Assembly: GCA_026984775.1 (NCBI GenBank)
Contig: JALSRM010000049.1
Coordinates: 1 to 48,842 of the forward strand
From: Gammaproteobacteria bacterium
Lineage (GTDB): Bacteria; Pseudomonadota; Gammaproteobacteria; CAJXQU01
DNA: 48,842 nucleotides
Direction of reading: 5' to 3'
Shown: positions 8,560-18,716 of the stretch, in pieces
Position numbering within the stretch: the stretch's first letter is position 1
How the letters are laid out: each line of letters starts with the position of its first letter
Notes under the pieces: model-generated
Database searches by the model: none
What the model was told of the DNA's origin: nothing
The model's input: only the letters and a program-made list of their open reading frames with translations
Made by a program: the position numbers and the translations under genes

Positions 8560-9453
8560 TTAAGCTGTGTTTTTCAAACAATCGGCAAAAGTTGTCAAAT
8601 AGTGTTCGAAGTCACCTTTGAGCTCAGGATGTTTGAGGGCATACTCCACAGTCGCCTGCAAATAGCCCAGTTTTGAACCGCAATCATAGCGTGTCCCTTC
8701 AAACTCCCAGGCGTGCACTTCTTTCTTTTGCAAAAGTGTTGCAATGGCATCAGTGAGCTGAATCTCCCCACCAGCACCTTTCCCGGTTTTCTCCAGGATG
8801 TCCATAATTATCGGGGGCAGGATATAGCGGCCAACCACGGCCAGATTGGAGGGTGCTTCAGACGGATCCGGTTTTTCGACGATACTCTTGATACGGCTCA
8901 GTTTCCCTTCCAGGTTCTGTACCTCAACAATACCATATTTATCCGTGTCTTCCTGAGGTACCCTTTCAACTGCAATTACACCGCTGTTGTAACGGTCAAA
9001 GACGTCGACCATTTGGCTGAGACAACCCTTCTCCTTTCCATCAATAAGATCGTCAGCAAGCAGAATAGCAAAGGGTTCATTGTCGATCACAGGTTTCGCA
9101 CACAGAATCGCATGCCCCAGCCCAAGAGGTTCTGGTTGTCGAATGTAAATACACGAAATATTAGGCGGCAGGATATTCCGCACAATTTCAAGCATCTGAT
9201 CCTTCTGTTTTTTTTCCAGCTCGGCCTCCAATTCATAGGCCTTGTCGAAATGATCAATAATCGAATTCTTGCTGCGACCAGTAACAAAAATCAGTTCGGT
9301 AATTCCAGCAGCTTCTGCTTCCTCTGCAGCATACTGGATCAGAGGCTTATCAACCACAGGGAGCATTTCCTTGGGGTTCGCCTTGGTTGCAGGCAGGAAA
9401 CGGGTTCCGAGTCCCGCTACTGGGAAAATAGCCTTTTTAACGACAGCAGTCAT
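8560..9453 (-). CDS. galU: UTP-glucose-1-phosphate uridylyltransferase
   Basis: A 297-residue nucleotidyltransferase making UDP-glucose from UTP and glucose-1-phosphate, in the cytoplasm. The N-terminal [19 protein letters not shown] is the family's nucleotide-binding signature. [15 protein letters not shown] follows, then LLADD (metal site), GVIAVERVP and IVEKP, and the C-terminal [13 protein letters not shown]. Length is normal for bacterial GalU. It overlaps the upstream dehydratase gene by ATGA (9450-9453), indicating translational coupling. UDP-glucose would feed the surrounding polysaccharide pathway. Confidence 0.96.
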   Translation of the reverse strand: MTAVVKKAIFPVAGLGTRFLPATKANPKEMLPVVDKPLIQYAAEEAEAAGITELIFVTGRSKNSIIDHFDKAYELEAELEKKQKDQMLEIVRNILPPNISCIYIRQPEPLGLGHAILCAKPVIDNEPFAILLADDLIDGKEKGCLSQMVDVFDRYNSGVIAVERVPQEDTDKYGIVEVQNLEGKLSRIKSIVEKPDPSEAPSNLAVVGRYILPPIIMDILEKTGKGAGGEIQLTDAIATLLQKKEVHAWEFEGTRYDCGSKLGYLQATVEYALKHPELKGDFEHYLTTFADCLKNTA

Positions 9454-11375
9454 TGCTTCTCTTCCTTCCTTTTCATGATAATAATATTGGAGTGATCAGC
9501 GCTTTTCCCATTATCGACCTCCTTTTCCGATACCTCCGTTTCCTCGTGCATCAGCTCAGGCACCAGTTCTAAAATGATCTTCAGTGCCCTTTTTTCGTCA
9601 TAGACACCACAGGCTGTTTCAATCTGCTCAATGTTCCTTTCGAAACGTTGCCACTCCTGAATACGCTGTTTTGCCAATAATATCTTTTTATGCTCTGTTC
9701 CGACCAGATCCTCTTCTTGATGAAACAATTCTTCACTCAGCTTCTCGCCTGGCCGCAATCCGGTAAATGTGATCTTTATGTCGATTCCGGGCCGCTTGCC
9801 CGAGAGTTTAATCATCTGTTCTGCCAGATAGAGAATACTGACCGGCTCGCCCATGTCCAGAACAAAAATTTCGCCGCCCTTACCCATCGCTCCTGCCTGC
9901 AGGATCAGCTGACAGGCCTCGGGGATGGTCATGAAAAAACGTGTCATCTCCTTGTGAGTTACTGTAACAGGACCACCTGTTTTAATCTGTTGCTGGAACA
10001 ATGGAACGACACTGCCCGCCGATCCGAGTACGTTACCGAAACGTACTGTAATATAGCGGGTATTCGAAACGGTATTTTTTGCTTCACAAAGCATTTCAGC
10101 AACTCGTTTGCTGGCACCCATGACGCTGGTAGGATTGACTGCTTTGTCCGTTGATATCAAGACAAATTTTTCGACACCATAGCGATCAGCTGCATCAGCA
10201 ACCACCCGTGTGCCGATTACGTTGTTACGCAACGCTTCCCTTACCTGCTCCTGCAACAGAGGAACATGCTTATAGGCTGCAGCATGAAAGACCACATCCG
10301 GTTGGAAATGGCGGAAAGCGGCATCTACTGCGACCATATCATGCACGTCACCAAGCCTCGACTCCAAAACAAGTTCCGGGAAATCTGCCTTGAGTGAGCG
10401 ATCGATGGTATAGAGGTTGAATTCCCCTTGTTCAAAAATCATGATCGCCGCTGGATCCAGTCTCGCAATTTGCCGGCACAGTTCAGATCCAATAGAACCA
10501 CCTCCCCCTGTCACCAGGATTTTTTTACCCTTGATCCCCTGCTTGATTACAGCCCAATCCAGCTCAACCTTGTCACGGCCAAGCAAATCATCAATGGAAA
10601 CATTCCTGACATTTTCCAGTCCCCAGTTATCCAGATTGCTGATGTCACCAGAAAAACGCGGCAGCATCTGAAAGGGTTTGCCAGTTTCCTCACAGATGGA
10701 AACAATCCTCTTGATCTGCTCCTTTGATGCCGAGGGAATTGCGATCAAAAGAGAATCAACAGCATGTTCCTTAACTATCCCAGGCAAGTTTTCCAGATTT
10801 CCAAGTACGGGCAGTCCCTGGATCCTGCGCTTATACAGCAGTGGATTATCATCTACAAATCCTACGGCGACATAACGAGGATCTCGGAGAAGGTCGCGGG
10901 TTACCGTCTCCCCTGCTCTTCCTGCACCGACCACTAACACCCGCTGAGCACCTGAAATACTCTTGAGACTGAGCGTATGGTCTTTCCAAAACCGGTAACC
11001 AAGCCGGGGAATGCTGAGGAATATCACCAGGAAAACTGGATAAAAGATCAGGATCGAACGGGGAATATTGTCGAGCCGGGTGACAATAAACGAGAAAAGA
11101 ATGATCGCGATCACCCCAACTCCGGCGGCACGTAAAATATTCCACAGATCTGGCAGACTGGCAAAACGCCATAAACCCTTATATAGACCTAACCTCCAGT
11201 TGACCAGAGTCTGGATCGTGATGACAAATGGCAACGCCTTGAGATTTGCCTCCCAGAAGGACGCAGGAGGCATGGAGAAATTGAAACGGGCAAACCATGC
11301 CAATTCCCAGGCCATCACCACCATGATCAAATCATGCAGAAAAACGCCAAGGGTGCGTGGATTGGGTTTAATCAT
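9450..11375 (-). CDS. Membrane-anchored nucleotide-sugar 4,6-dehydratase (WbpM/CapD family)
   Basis: A 641-residue enzyme of the WbpM/FlaA1/CapD family that converts UDP-GlcNAc to its 4-keto-6-deoxy derivative, the first step to QuiNAc or FucNAc. The N-terminal third has about four membrane helices (about 10-120). A CoA-binding-like Rossmann domain follows ([11 protein letters not shown]). The catalytic SDR domain has [13 protein letters not shown] near 285 and [20 protein letters not shown], where Met replaces the usual catalytic Tyr as in WbpM. The start at 11375 is preferred over the longer frame because it overlaps the upstream stop as ATGA and has GAGG (11384-11387) eight bases upstream. 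No gene for the later reductase step is seen here. Confidence 0.93.
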   Translation of the reverse strand: MIKPNPRTLGVFLHDLIMVVMAWELAWFARFNFSMPPASFWEANLKALPFVITIQTLVNWRLGLYKGLWRFASLPDLWNILRAAGVGVIAIILFSFIVTRLDNIPRSILIFYPVFLVIFLSIPRLGYRFWKDHTLSLKSISGAQRVLVVGAGRAGETVTRDLLRDPRYVAVGFVDDNPLLYKRRIQGLPVLGNLENLPGIVKEHAVDSLLIAIPSASKEQIKRIVSICEETGKPFQMLPRFSGDISNLDNWGLENVRNVSIDDLLGRDKVELDWAVIKQGIKGKKILVTGGGGSIGSELCRQIARLDPAAIMIFEQGEFNLYTIDRSLKADFPELVLESRLGDVHDMVAVDAAFRHFQPDVVFHAAAYKHVPLLQEQVREALRNNVIGTRVVADAADRYGVEKFVLISTDKAVNPTSVMGASKRVAEMLCEAKNTVSNTRYITVRFGNVLGSAGSVVPLFQQQIKTGGPVTVTHKEMTRFFMTIPEACQLILQAGAMGKGGEIFVLDMGEPVSILYLAEQMIKLSGKRPGIDIKITFTGLRPGEKLSEELFHQEEDLVGTEHKKILLAKQRIQEWQRFERNIEQIETACGVYDEKRALKIILELVPELMHEETEVSEKEVDNGKSADHSNIIIMKRKEEKQ

Positions 11376-12388
11376 TGATGATGCCTCGCATACATTCTGC
11401 GAATTGTAAGCCATAACCCGCTACTCAGAACAGCAATACAGATGTTCAACAGCAACATGTAGGGTTTATGTTCGATGGCAACCCAGGCCACAGGCCAGAG
11501 GATCATGATATTGATTAACAGAAACCATAATGCCAGCTTTTCATGACTGTTACCCATCTGTACAAACCGTTGATAGGCATGGCTGCGGTGCGCGCTATAC
11601 CATTTTTCACCTTTCCTGATGCGACTAATCAGCGTCAATGTCGTGTCCCAAATAAAGAGAGCAAGAAGTATTGTCCAGATCAGAATGGGTAGGGTTCCTG
11701 TCTGCTCTCCCAAAATTGCCAATGCAGCAAATAGATATCCGAGAAAACTGCTGCCCACATCCCCCATGAAGATTCTTGCGGGAAACCAGTTCCAGATCAA
11801 AAAACCAGTGGTTGCCCCCACCAGTGCAAGTATGATGATCGCAAGCCCTGTTGTACCCGATGACAAGAAGAAAAAAAGTGAGAATACCCCGGCTGTGATC
11901 GCTTGAACTGCTGCAATGCCATCTGTTCCATCCATGAAGTTGTACAAATTGATCAGCCAGACCATTGCGACAACGGCTATGAAACTTCCAAACCAGCCCA
12001 GGCTAATCTCAGTAAAACCCAAATCGATCGAATTGAGACCACCCAGCCACATAATCGTCCAGATAGACGCAATAAAGTGAATGATAGCCCTGGAAAGTGC
12101 AACAACATCTCTATGATCATCCATCCAGCCAATCGCTGCGATCAACAAGCCCCCTCCTGTCAGGGCGATAAATGTATCGTTTTTGATATAACCTGTCTGC
12201 CAAATATAGATCAGGCAGAGCAGTGTGATCAGAACAATAGAAAAACCACCCCCTCTTGGAACAGGAACGGTGTGTGAACTGCGCTCATTGGGAATATCGA
12301 TCAATGATCGATGTAGTGCGTATCGGTACAACAATCCAGTCAATAACACAGCACTGAAGAAAGAAAGAAAGAGAATGAGAAAGATCAT
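11372..12388 (-). CDS. WbpL/WecA-like polyprenyl-phosphate sugar-1-phosphate transferase
   Basis: A 338-residue integral membrane enzyme of the MraY/WecA superfamily. It transfers HexNAc-1-phosphate to undecaprenyl phosphate, initiating repeat-unit assembly. The WbpL-like cytoplasmic loop DIPNERSSHTVPVPRGGG lies at about 36-53. The metal-binding DD is in IGWMDDHRDV, the second acidic motif is NLYNFMDGTDGIAA, and FMGDVGSSFLG follows. Around ten hydrophobic helices are visible. It is coupled on both sides: the GT4 stop codon is immediately adjacent upstream, and the WbpM-like gene overlaps by ATGA downstream. The pairing with a WbpM-like dehydratase mirrors Pseudomonas O-antigen loci. Confidence 0.92.
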   Translation of the reverse strand: MIFLILFLSFFSAVLLTGLLYRYALHRSLIDIPNERSSHTVPVPRGGGFSIVLITLLCLIYIWQTGYIKNDTFIALTGGGLLIAAIGWMDDHRDVVALSRAIIHFIASIWTIMWLGGLNSIDLGFTEISLGWFGSFIAVVAMVWLINLYNFMDGTDGIAAVQAITAGVFSLFFFLSSGTTGLAIIILALVGATTGFLIWNWFPARIFMGDVGSSFLGYLFAALAILGEQTGTLPILIWTILLALFIWDTTLTLISRIRKGEKWYSAHRSHAYQRFVQMGNSHEKLALWFLLINIMILWPVAWVAIEHKPYMLLLNICIAVLSSGLWLTIRRMYARHHQ

Positions 12389-13528
12389 TTATTGTTCCCT
12401 TTGCCCAAGGGCTTTCTTGTATAAAGAGAGCGTCTCAGTGATAACCTTTTCTTCAGTAAATTCCTTGATCACCATCTCGCGCCCCTTTTTACCCATCATC
12501 TCACGAAGTCCTGGATCATCCAGGAGTGTCTGAATTGCTTTGGCGAGTGCTTCAACATTTCTCACTGGCACAAGAAACCCATTGACTCCATCACGAACAA
12601 TTTCACGACAACCCGGTGCGTCAGTCGTTACAATAGGCTTGCCACAAGCAGCAGCTTCAATTAAGGATTTAGGAACCCCCTCCCCATAAAATGATGGAAG
12701 ACAAACAATATCGGAATTACGTAATAATTCCGGCATATCTTTTCGATACCCAAGCCATTCTACAACACCTGATTCAACCCAGCTGGTCAATTCTTCACGT
12801 GTAAGACTGGACGGGCTCTCAGGATCAATATCCCCGATCAGAATAAACCGGGCATTTGCACCTGAACGTAGAATAATTTTTGCAGCTTCAACAAATTCAA
12901 TAACACCTTTATCGCGCAACATACGGCCAGTCAAAATAACATTAATCGCCTCGTGTTGTTCTGACCCTGGATAATAAACTTCTGGATCGACACCTGAACC
13001 TTTAATCAAGAATAGTTTTTCCTTCCTGACCATTTTCTCGTTAATCAATAACCTTTGATCATCTGGGTTTTGTACAATCACCCAAGCTGATTTACGACTC
13101 AAAAACCATTTGAGGACAGGTTTGATTATTGAACGTAAAAGAAATGCTTTTTTCTTGGATGAAGAAAATACAAAACCCAGACCTGTCAGGGCATTAACTG
13201 TGACAGGAATACGGGTTACCATGGAGGCAATCGATCCATAAACCACCGGCTTCAGTGCCACATGGTGTACCAGATCAGGCTTTTGCTGAAAATAGATTCT
13301 AATGATAGTGAGTAATGTCAAAAAATCACGGATCGGCTTGGCATGTGAGCGTGAAAATTCAACTGGAACTAGCCTAAAACCCTCATCAAGAATTTTCTGT
13401 CCTCCTTGATCGACCCGGGTAACAACGATGACGTCATAACCTGCTTCTTTAGCAGCCCTGGCCAAGGGTAATCTGTGCGACAAAAAGAACCAATCTTCTG
13501 TCACAAGATAAAGGAGTTTGGTTTTCAT
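12389..13528 (-). CDS. Glycosyltransferase family 4
   Basis: A 379-residue GT-B glycosyltransferase. The N-terminal domain is of the glycosyltransferase group 4 type (LVTEDWFFLSHRLPLARAAK, residues 6-25), with a glycine-rich segment near VNALTGLGFVF. The C-terminal GT1-like domain (about 200-350) contains ILTGRMLRDKGV and the nucleotide-sugar EX7E motif in PSFYGEGVPKSLIEAAACGK. It resembles the WbpT/PglA/CapM-like retaining transferases that add an early sugar to the lipid carrier. It is the first gene of the block that continues into the WbpL-like transferase without an intergenic base. Donor and linkage cannot be told from sequence. Confidence 0.88.
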   Translation of the reverse strand: MKTKLLYLVTEDWFFLSHRLPLARAAKEAGYDVIVVTRVDQGGQKILDEGFRLVPVEFSRSHAKPIRDFLTLLTIIRIYFQQKPDLVHHVALKPVVYGSIASMVTRIPVTVNALTGLGFVFSSSKKKAFLLRSIIKPVLKWFLSRKSAWVIVQNPDDQRLLINEKMVRKEKLFLIKGSGVDPEVYYPGSEQHEAINVILTGRMLRDKGVIEFVEAAKIILRSGANARFILIGDIDPESPSSLTREELTSWVESGVVEWLGYRKDMPELLRNSDIVCLPSFYGEGVPKSLIEAAACGKPIVTTDAPGCREIVRDGVNGFLVPVRNVEALAKAIQTLLDDPGLREMMGKKGREMVIKEFTEEKVITETLSLYKKALGQREQ

Positions 13529-14020
13529 AAATCAAGTCTTCTTAGAATATTATCGAACCCTGAGATCAAGAACCCTTCATCAAAGAAGCCGTAAAACACA
13601 AGAGTTTTTCCCTTTGAAAGCAGTAAGTTTTCCAAACGATCAGCACTTTTCATTTCAATCAGACATACATAAATAAAGGATCGCTTCATCATTTCATAAA
13701 GCGAATCTGGCAGACATGAAACTGATTTCTCCATAAAAAATGATCTTATAGCATCAGTATGCGTCTACAAAAACCTTCCTGTCCAGAAACGAAGTGGGTT
13801 TTCTGAATCTATTCATCAAACCTATGCAAAGATACATGATTAAGCACCGCCTGCAGCAAAGGGTGAGCAGGGAGATTTTTATGATTCAAGGTAACGTGCA
13901 AATAATACCCTTCAGACTGATCCACCGTTTCATTTGATGCGTATGAAGCAGAAAATTTTTTCTTTTTCTACACCACCATAGAAGCATTTTTCATTTTCCC
14001 TTCTGGTAAAGGGGTCAAAT
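13529..14020. other. 492-bp non-coding gap inside the polysaccharide block
   Basis: No convincing gene. On the minus strand a frame from about 14001 down to the stop at 13809-13811 begins MKNASMVV, meets a TAG, then runs open for 50-odd codons including SEGYYLHVTLNHKNLPAHP. It could be a decayed coding remnant. A 69-codon open frame (13525-13734) overlaps the glycosyltransferase start by ATGA but has no ribosome-binding site. I see no clear promoter or terminator. Confidence 0.4.
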
Positions 14021-15046
14021 TTACTGAAGATTCATCAATACCTTCGAGACTTTACTCGAAATCTTCTCTATAGAAAAATATTCTTTCACTACTTTTCGAC
14101 CTTTATCCCCCATCGCATGTGCCAGATCCGGATCGTTGATTAAATGCAAAATACCTTCAATCCATTCCTGCTCTGTGGCAACTCCAATCCCTACTTCTCC
14201 CATTGCCAGAACCTGAGAGTTCATACCCACTGGAGAAACGACTACAGGAATGCCGCAGGACATATACTGGAGCATTTTGTAACTGCATTTACCACGCTCC
14301 CAATCACCATTACTGAGAGGCATGATTCCAACAGTCATACTCTGAATTTCTTTTACATCATGATCAGGATGCCAGTGGACATAATCAAGATGCTGTACCA
14401 GTTTTCCGGAAAAGTCCGGGCATTGATCAGCTATAATCTTCAGACGAAGATCCGGTTGCAGGTTAACAATTTTTTCAAGCACTGGCGCGAGTTCATACAG
14501 ATATTTAAAATTACCCTTTGTGCCTATCCATCCAATCACTTTTTTTTTCTTTTCATAATCCGGCAATTCCACGGGCACGTAGCGTTGAGTATCAACCGCA
14601 GTAGGAATAATACTGATCGATGAGTTCCACTGGCCAAAATGCTCAGCGATAAAATCATTTCCACAAATAACATGATCAGCCAATCTTGCAAGACGCCGGG
14701 CAGCCTTTCCGCCACGGCGAAGAAAAATTGCATCATCGACATCCAGAACAATAGGCTGCTTGAGCAGTGGCTCCAATGTTGTTATTGTCGATAATAATTC
14801 TCTTTGCAAGACAGAAATATCATATCGGTAACTCTTGATCACGTCAGGTATGCGGGCTGCAAGTGCAGCCAGGCCCATGGCTGGCAATAATAATTTTCGT
14901 GAGCGTGGATAACTAGAAAAGAGTGCAGGAAATTCTCTAGCCTCAATACCGTTTTGCTCAAGATAAGGTATCAATTGCCTTATTCTGTATCGGGCGCTAG
15001 GCGTATTGAGACCTTTTGTAAAGGCGGCGACCTTGATTTGTTTCAT
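14021..15046 (-). CDS. Glycosyltransferase, GT-B fold (group 1)
   Basis: A 341-residue GT-B glycosyltransferase. The N-terminal segment VAAFTKGLNTPSARYRIRQL resembles transferases that bind lipid-linked or large acceptors. The C-terminal domain shows KVIGWIGTKGNFKYL and the donor-binding stretch GKCSYKMLQYMSCGIPVVVS, with KMLQYM in place of the canonical EX7E first acidic position. The start at 15046 is chosen because it overlaps the methyltransferase stop as ATGA (15043-15046). The longer frame to 15157 would overlap that gene by over 110 bases. The last gene before a 492-base gap, it probably assembles the same glycan as its neighbours. Confidence 0.85.
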   Translation of the reverse strand: MKQIKVAAFTKGLNTPSARYRIRQLIPYLEQNGIEAREFPALFSSYPRSRKLLLPAMGLAALAARIPDVIKSYRYDISVLQRELLSTITTLEPLLKQPIVLDVDDAIFLRRGGKAARRLARLADHVICGNDFIAEHFGQWNSSISIIPTAVDTQRYVPVELPDYEKKKKVIGWIGTKGNFKYLYELAPVLEKIVNLQPDLRLKIIADQCPDFSGKLVQHLDYVHWHPDHDVKEIQSMTVGIMPLSNGDWERGKCSYKMLQYMSCGIPVVVSPVGMNSQVLAMGEVGIGVATEQEWIEGILHLINDPDLAHAMGDKGRKVVKEYFSIEKISSKVSKVLMNLQ

Positions 15047-16017
15047 TCCGGTTTTCTTGCCAGAACTGTCATTCGGCCAGTTTGGCCAAAAAAACTCAAC
15101 AGAGTTGAAAGAGGATAAAGAGCAAGATTCAAATAGCGTTGCTTCTTGGCTATCCAACCCGTCATCTTCGAGAGAAAACTATCCGGGAATCGTTCTGCGA
15201 CCCAATAATTTGCACTCATGATCAAGTTGGTCAAGGTGCGTTGATGCTGAATTCTCTCAACCGACCAACCTGCTGCAGTCAGCATTTTTCTCATAGTTTC
15301 CGGTGTAAAATGTGATAGATGTGCCGGTAGATGTAATGCGTACCAGTTTTCTTTAAAAATACGAAATTCTGCTGATCCTGCATTCGGAACCGATATAGCC
15401 AACCACCCACCGGACCTGGTCCAATTATACAACTTCGTTAATGCTTCCACCGGATGGTGCAAATGTTCAATGACCATCCACCCTACGACAAGGTCGAATG
15501 GTTCTTCAAAATCTGCGACTGACTCTACCTGCCCGGTAGTGACAGGGTAACCAAGTAAACGTGCCGATGCTGCGGCTGAGTCAGAAAACTCAATACCATG
15601 AACTTGCCATCCTTTTCTGGCCATCTCATGCAAAAATTTACCCGATGCACAACCAACCTCCAGCATCCTTCCCGCAGTCAGATCAGGAAGTAAACACGCA
15701 TGGGTTGGTAAAATTACATTGACAAATTTTCTCAACATCTGAGAGATAGAGTACCACCTGCTGTTTGTCACTTGTGTCCCCTGATAAGGGCCATAATCAT
15801 CAGGATAGTAAAACCCAATTGTTTCAGATGTTGGTCTTGGATTTGTCCTCATCAGTCCACAGTGCTGACAACGGACAACTGGGAACTCTCCTGGTAGATC
15901 GTGCAGACGATCCCGGCCAACAAGGACCAGATCATCGCCTTCAGGGCAACCCATGGGGCATGCTATAGTTTCCAGCTCAACACCAGCAGGTATTTTGAAT
16001 TGTTTTTCGGTACTCAC
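15043..16017 (-). CDS. Class I SAM methyltransferase with N-terminal zinc-ribbon-like cysteines
   Basis: A 324-residue methyltransferase. The N-terminus has CPMGC (about 20-24) and CQHCG (about 50-54), a four-cysteine set typical of sugar or polysaccharide methyltransferases with a zinc knuckle. The SAM core follows: MLEVGCASGKFLHEMA (motif I), HGIEFSD, DLVVGWMVIEHLHHP, then GGWLAISVPNAGS. A C-terminal extension of about 80 residues with hydrophobic patches ends the protein. It is divergent from rfbB across 205 bases and coupled by ATGA to the downstream glycosyltransferase. It probably methylates a sugar of the polysaccharide or caps the chain; the acceptor is not identifiable. Confidence 0.87.
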   Translation of the reverse strand: MSTEKQFKIPAGVELETIACPMGCPEGDDLVLVGRDRLHDLPGEFPVVRCQHCGLMRTNPRPTSETIGFYYPDDYGPYQGTQVTNSRWYSISQMLRKFVNVILPTHACLLPDLTAGRMLEVGCASGKFLHEMARKGWQVHGIEFSDSAAASARLLGYPVTTGQVESVADFEEPFDLVVGWMVIEHLHHPVEALTKLYNWTRSGGWLAISVPNAGSAEFRIFKENWYALHLPAHLSHFTPETMRKMLTAAGWSVERIQHQRTLTNLIMSANYWVAERFPDSFLSKMTGWIAKKQRYLNLALYPLSTLLSFFGQTGRMTVLARKPE

Positions 16018-16222
16018 GGGGTAGAATGTATCGTTTGTCGATGGATCTTTCCAGCTAATCAGGCTTGCGGACAGGTATCTTACCCCAATCCCGACTTGAG
16101 GACTCCTTGTTTAATTGTTATGGTTGCGCCGTATTCTTAATACTACATATCAATTATAAACAATACCTCAATCGATAATCTTATAGGATATTGATTTATT
16201 TAATCATTTTGGCCTTTACTTT

Positions 16223-17287
16223 ATGATTTTAGTCACTGGTGGAGCAGGTTTCATAGGCTCTAATTTCATTCTCGGATGGTTGTCCAAGTACTCTGAACCC
16301 GTTATTAACCTCGACAAACTGACGTATGCCGGGAACCTGCAAAATCTTTCCAGTTTAGAAAACAATGAAAAACTTGTATTTATACAGGGTGATATTGGCG
16401 ACACAAGACGGGTTAGAAGCCTATTGCAAGAGTACAGACCACGAGCCATTATCAACTTTGCCGCTGAAAGCCATGTCGATCGTTCTATCCATGGTCCAGA
16501 AGCGTTTATCCAAACCAATGTGAATGGGACTTTTCATCTCCTGGAAGAGACAAGAAATTACTGGACAGAGCTTCCTCAACGTGAAAAGGACTCTTTCCGT
16601 TTTCTGCATATCTCTACAGATGAAGTCTATGGCTCCTTGGAGGAACACGATCCTGCATTCTCCGAGACCACTGCCTATGCTCCAAACAGTCCATATTCTG
16701 CTTCCAAAGCAGCATCTGACCATTTGGTCCGTGCTTATCATCATACCTATGGGCTGCCTGTACTGACGACCAACTGTTCCAATAATTACGGTCCTCTACA
16801 GTTCCCGGAGAAGTTGATACCTCTGGTCATTTTGAATGCGTTGAGAGGGCAACCGCTACCAATTTACGGGGATGGGAAGAATATCAGAGACTGGCTTTAT
16901 GTGGGTGATCACTGTTCAGCGATTTGTACGGTTCTTGAAAATGGAAAGACAGGCGAAGTGTACAATATCGGGGGGAACAGCGAAAAGACCAACCTTGAAG
17001 TTGTACAGACCATTTGCTCGATTCTTGATGAACTACAACCGGCTGATCACCCTTATTCTGACCAGATCACCTTTATTGCTGATCGCCCCGGGCATGATCG
17101 GCGCTATGCGATCAATGCCGATAAGATCAAATCCGAACTTGGTTGGTCGCCAGCAGAAAGTTTTGAATCAGGAATCAGGAAAACCATTGAATGGTATTTG
17201 TCGAATAATGACTGGATCAAGAATGTTACCAGTGGTGCATATAGAAACTGGATTGATCAGAACTATTCAACGAGAGTAAACACATGA
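16223..17287 (+). CDS. rfbB: dTDP-glucose 4,6-dehydratase
   Basis: RmlB converts dTDP-glucose to dTDP-4-keto-6-deoxyglucose in the cytoplasm. The 354 residues match the family. The NAD-binding loop [15 protein letters not shown] starts at residue 1. Further marks are [12 protein letters not shown] near 78-89, the catalytic STDEVYGSL near 130-138, and [14 protein letters not shown] with the YxxxK pair. It opens a nine-gene plus-strand operon and overlaps rfbA by ATGA (17284-17287). No strong ribosome-binding site is seen before the ATG. The 205-base divergent gap upstream (16018-16222) must hold the operon promoter; TTGTTA-17-TAATAC just upstream is a weak candidate. Confidence 0.97.
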   Translation: MILVTGGAGFIGSNFILGWLSKYSEPVINLDKLTYAGNLQNLSSLENNEKLVFIQGDIGDTRRVRSLLQEYRPRAIINFAAESHVDRSIHGPEAFIQTNVNGTFHLLEETRNYWTELPQREKDSFRFLHISTDEVYGSLEEHDPAFSETTAYAPNSPYSASKAASDHLVRAYHHTYGLPVLTTNCSNNYGPLQFPEKLIPLVILNALRGQPLPIYGDGKNIRDWLYVGDHCSAICTVLENGKTGEVYNIGGNSEKTNLEVVQTICSILDELQPADHPYSDQITFIADRPGHDRRYAINADKIKSELGWSPAESFESGIRKTIEWYLSNNDWIKNVTSGAYRNWIDQNYSTRVNT

Positions 17288-18162
17288 AAGGTATCATACT
17301 CGCCGGAGGCTCTGGCACGCGCCTCTACCCGGTAACGCAGGCAGTCTCGAAGCAGCTGCTACCAGTATATGACAAACCCATGATCTATTATTCCCTGTGT
17401 ACACTGATGCTGGCAGGTATTAGAGAGATTTTGGTTATTTCAACGCCTCAGGACACACCCCGTTTTGAGCAATTACTGGGCAATGGTGATAATTTTGGCA
17501 TAAACCTTTCCTATACTGTCCAACCCTCTCCAGAGGGTCTCGCACAAGCATTTATCTTGGGTAAAGACTTTATTGGCAAGGATTGCTGTGCACTGATCCT
17601 TGGCGATAATATCTTTTACGGTCACAAACTTCAGAACGAACTTGAGAAAGCTGCTAACCGAACAGAAGGGGCAACAGTCTTCGCCTATCCCGTCAAAGAC
17701 CCTGAGCGATATGGTGTTGTAGAATTTGATGAAAACGGTGTCGCGATAAGTCTTGAAGAAAAACCAGAAAATCCGAAATCAAGATATGCTGTTACTGGTC
17801 TGTATTTTTACGACAATCAAGTTATTGATATTGCTTCGAATATCAAACCTTCTCTACGCGGCGAACTCGAAATCACGGATGTTAACAAGACATACCTGGC
17901 CATGAATAAGCTGGAAGTCGCTCTGCTTGGCCGCGGCCATGCCTGGCTAGATACAGGGACTCATGAGACACTGCTTGAGGCATCTTCTTTTATCGAGACC
18001 ATAGAACGCCGACAGGGATTGAAAGTTGCTTGTCCAGAAGAGATTGCATGGAGGAAAGGCTATATCACATCAGAGCAACTGGAAGCATTGGCTGCACCGC
18101 TTGCAAAAAATAATTATGGAAAATATCTTCTGAACCTTCTCAACGAAAAGCTTTTTAAATGA
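17284..18162 (+). CDS. rfbA: Glucose-1-phosphate thymidylyltransferase
   Basis: RmlA makes dTDP-glucose from dTTP and glucose-1-phosphate, the entry step of the pathway. The protein has 292 residues, the usual length. It carries the signature [45 protein letters not shown] (metal-binding Asp), [19 protein letters not shown] and the C-terminal [17 protein letters not shown] overlaps join it to rfbB upstream and rfbC downstream (18159-18162). Order rfbB-A-C-D is intact, so dTDP-L-rhamnose could be made, while the keto intermediate can also be drawn off by the downstream aminosugar genes. Confidence 0.97.
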   Translation: MKGIILAGGSGTRLYPVTQAVSKQLLPVYDKPMIYYSLCTLMLAGIREILVISTPQDTPRFEQLLGNGDNFGINLSYTVQPSPEGLAQAFILGKDFIGKDCCALILGDNIFYGHKLQNELEKAANRTEGATVFAYPVKDPERYGVVEFDENGVAISLEEKPENPKSRYAVTGLYFYDNQVIDIASNIKPSLRGELEITDVNKTYLAMNKLEVALLGRGHAWLDTGTHETLLEASSFIETIERRQGLKVACPEEIAWRKGYITSEQLEALAAPLAKNNYGKYLLNLLNEKLFK

Positions 18163-18716
18163 AATTCATAGAAACAGATATCCCGGATATTTGCATCATA
18201 GAACCAACCGTTTTTACTGATGAACGGGGCTTCTTTTTCGAAAGCTATAATGAAAAGATTTTCCTGGAATACCTACAGCAAACCTCGTCTCCGAAACTAA
18301 AGTTTGTTCAAGACAACCATTCGCACTCTACCAGAAACGTCCTACGTGGCTTCCATTATCAAATTAAACAGCCACAAGGAAAACTCGTCCGTGTTGTCTC
18401 AGGGGAGGTTTTTGATGTTGCAGTTGACCTCAGGAAATCATCTCATACCTTTGGAAAATGGGTAGGTGAAATCTTGTCTGAGGAAAACAAACGCATGTTA
18501 TGGGTTCCCCCTGGTTTTGCTCATGCCTATCTTGTTATATCCGATACTGCAGACTTTCTTTATAAAACAACGGACTTTTATGCACCTCAATATGAAAGGA
18601 CTGTATTATGGAATGATCCGGATATTGGTGTTGAGTGGCCAATTGAAAATACACCAATCCTTTCCGAAAAAGATCAAGCGGGAACCCTATTCAAAAACTG
18701 TGAGGTTTATGAATGA
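18159..18716 (+). CDS. rfbC: dTDP-4-dehydrorhamnose 3,5-epimerase
   Basis: RmlC epimerises dTDP-4-keto-6-deoxyglucose at C3 and C5 on the way to dTDP-L-rhamnose. It is a 185-residue cupin. The N-terminal [15 protein letters not shown] is characteristic. The catalytic histidine lies in RGFHYQ (H66), and [19 protein letters not shown] and [12 protein letters not shown] are the core strands. ATGA junctions on both sides (18159-18162, 18713-18716). Length and motifs are normal. Confidence 0.96.
   Translation: MKFIETDIPDICIIEPTVFTDERGFFFESYNEKIFLEYLQQTSSPKLKFVQDNHSHSTRNVLRGFHYQIKQPQGKLVRVVSGEVFDVAVDLRKSSHTFGKWVGEILSEENKRMLWVPPGFAHAYLVISDTADFLYKTTDFYAPQYERTVLWNDPDIGVEWPIENTPILSEKDQAGTLFKNCEVYE

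Noticed and set aside
11376-11414. Longer N-terminus of the WbpM-like dehydratase
   Set aside because: The inner ATG at 11375 overlaps the upstream stop as ATGA and has a ribosome-binding site; the longer frame lacks both.
13525-13734. 69-codon minus-strand frame ending with ATGA overlap to a glycosyltransferase
   Set aside because: No ribosome-binding site, no recognisable domain, and low-quality composition. It is reported only as part of the gap.
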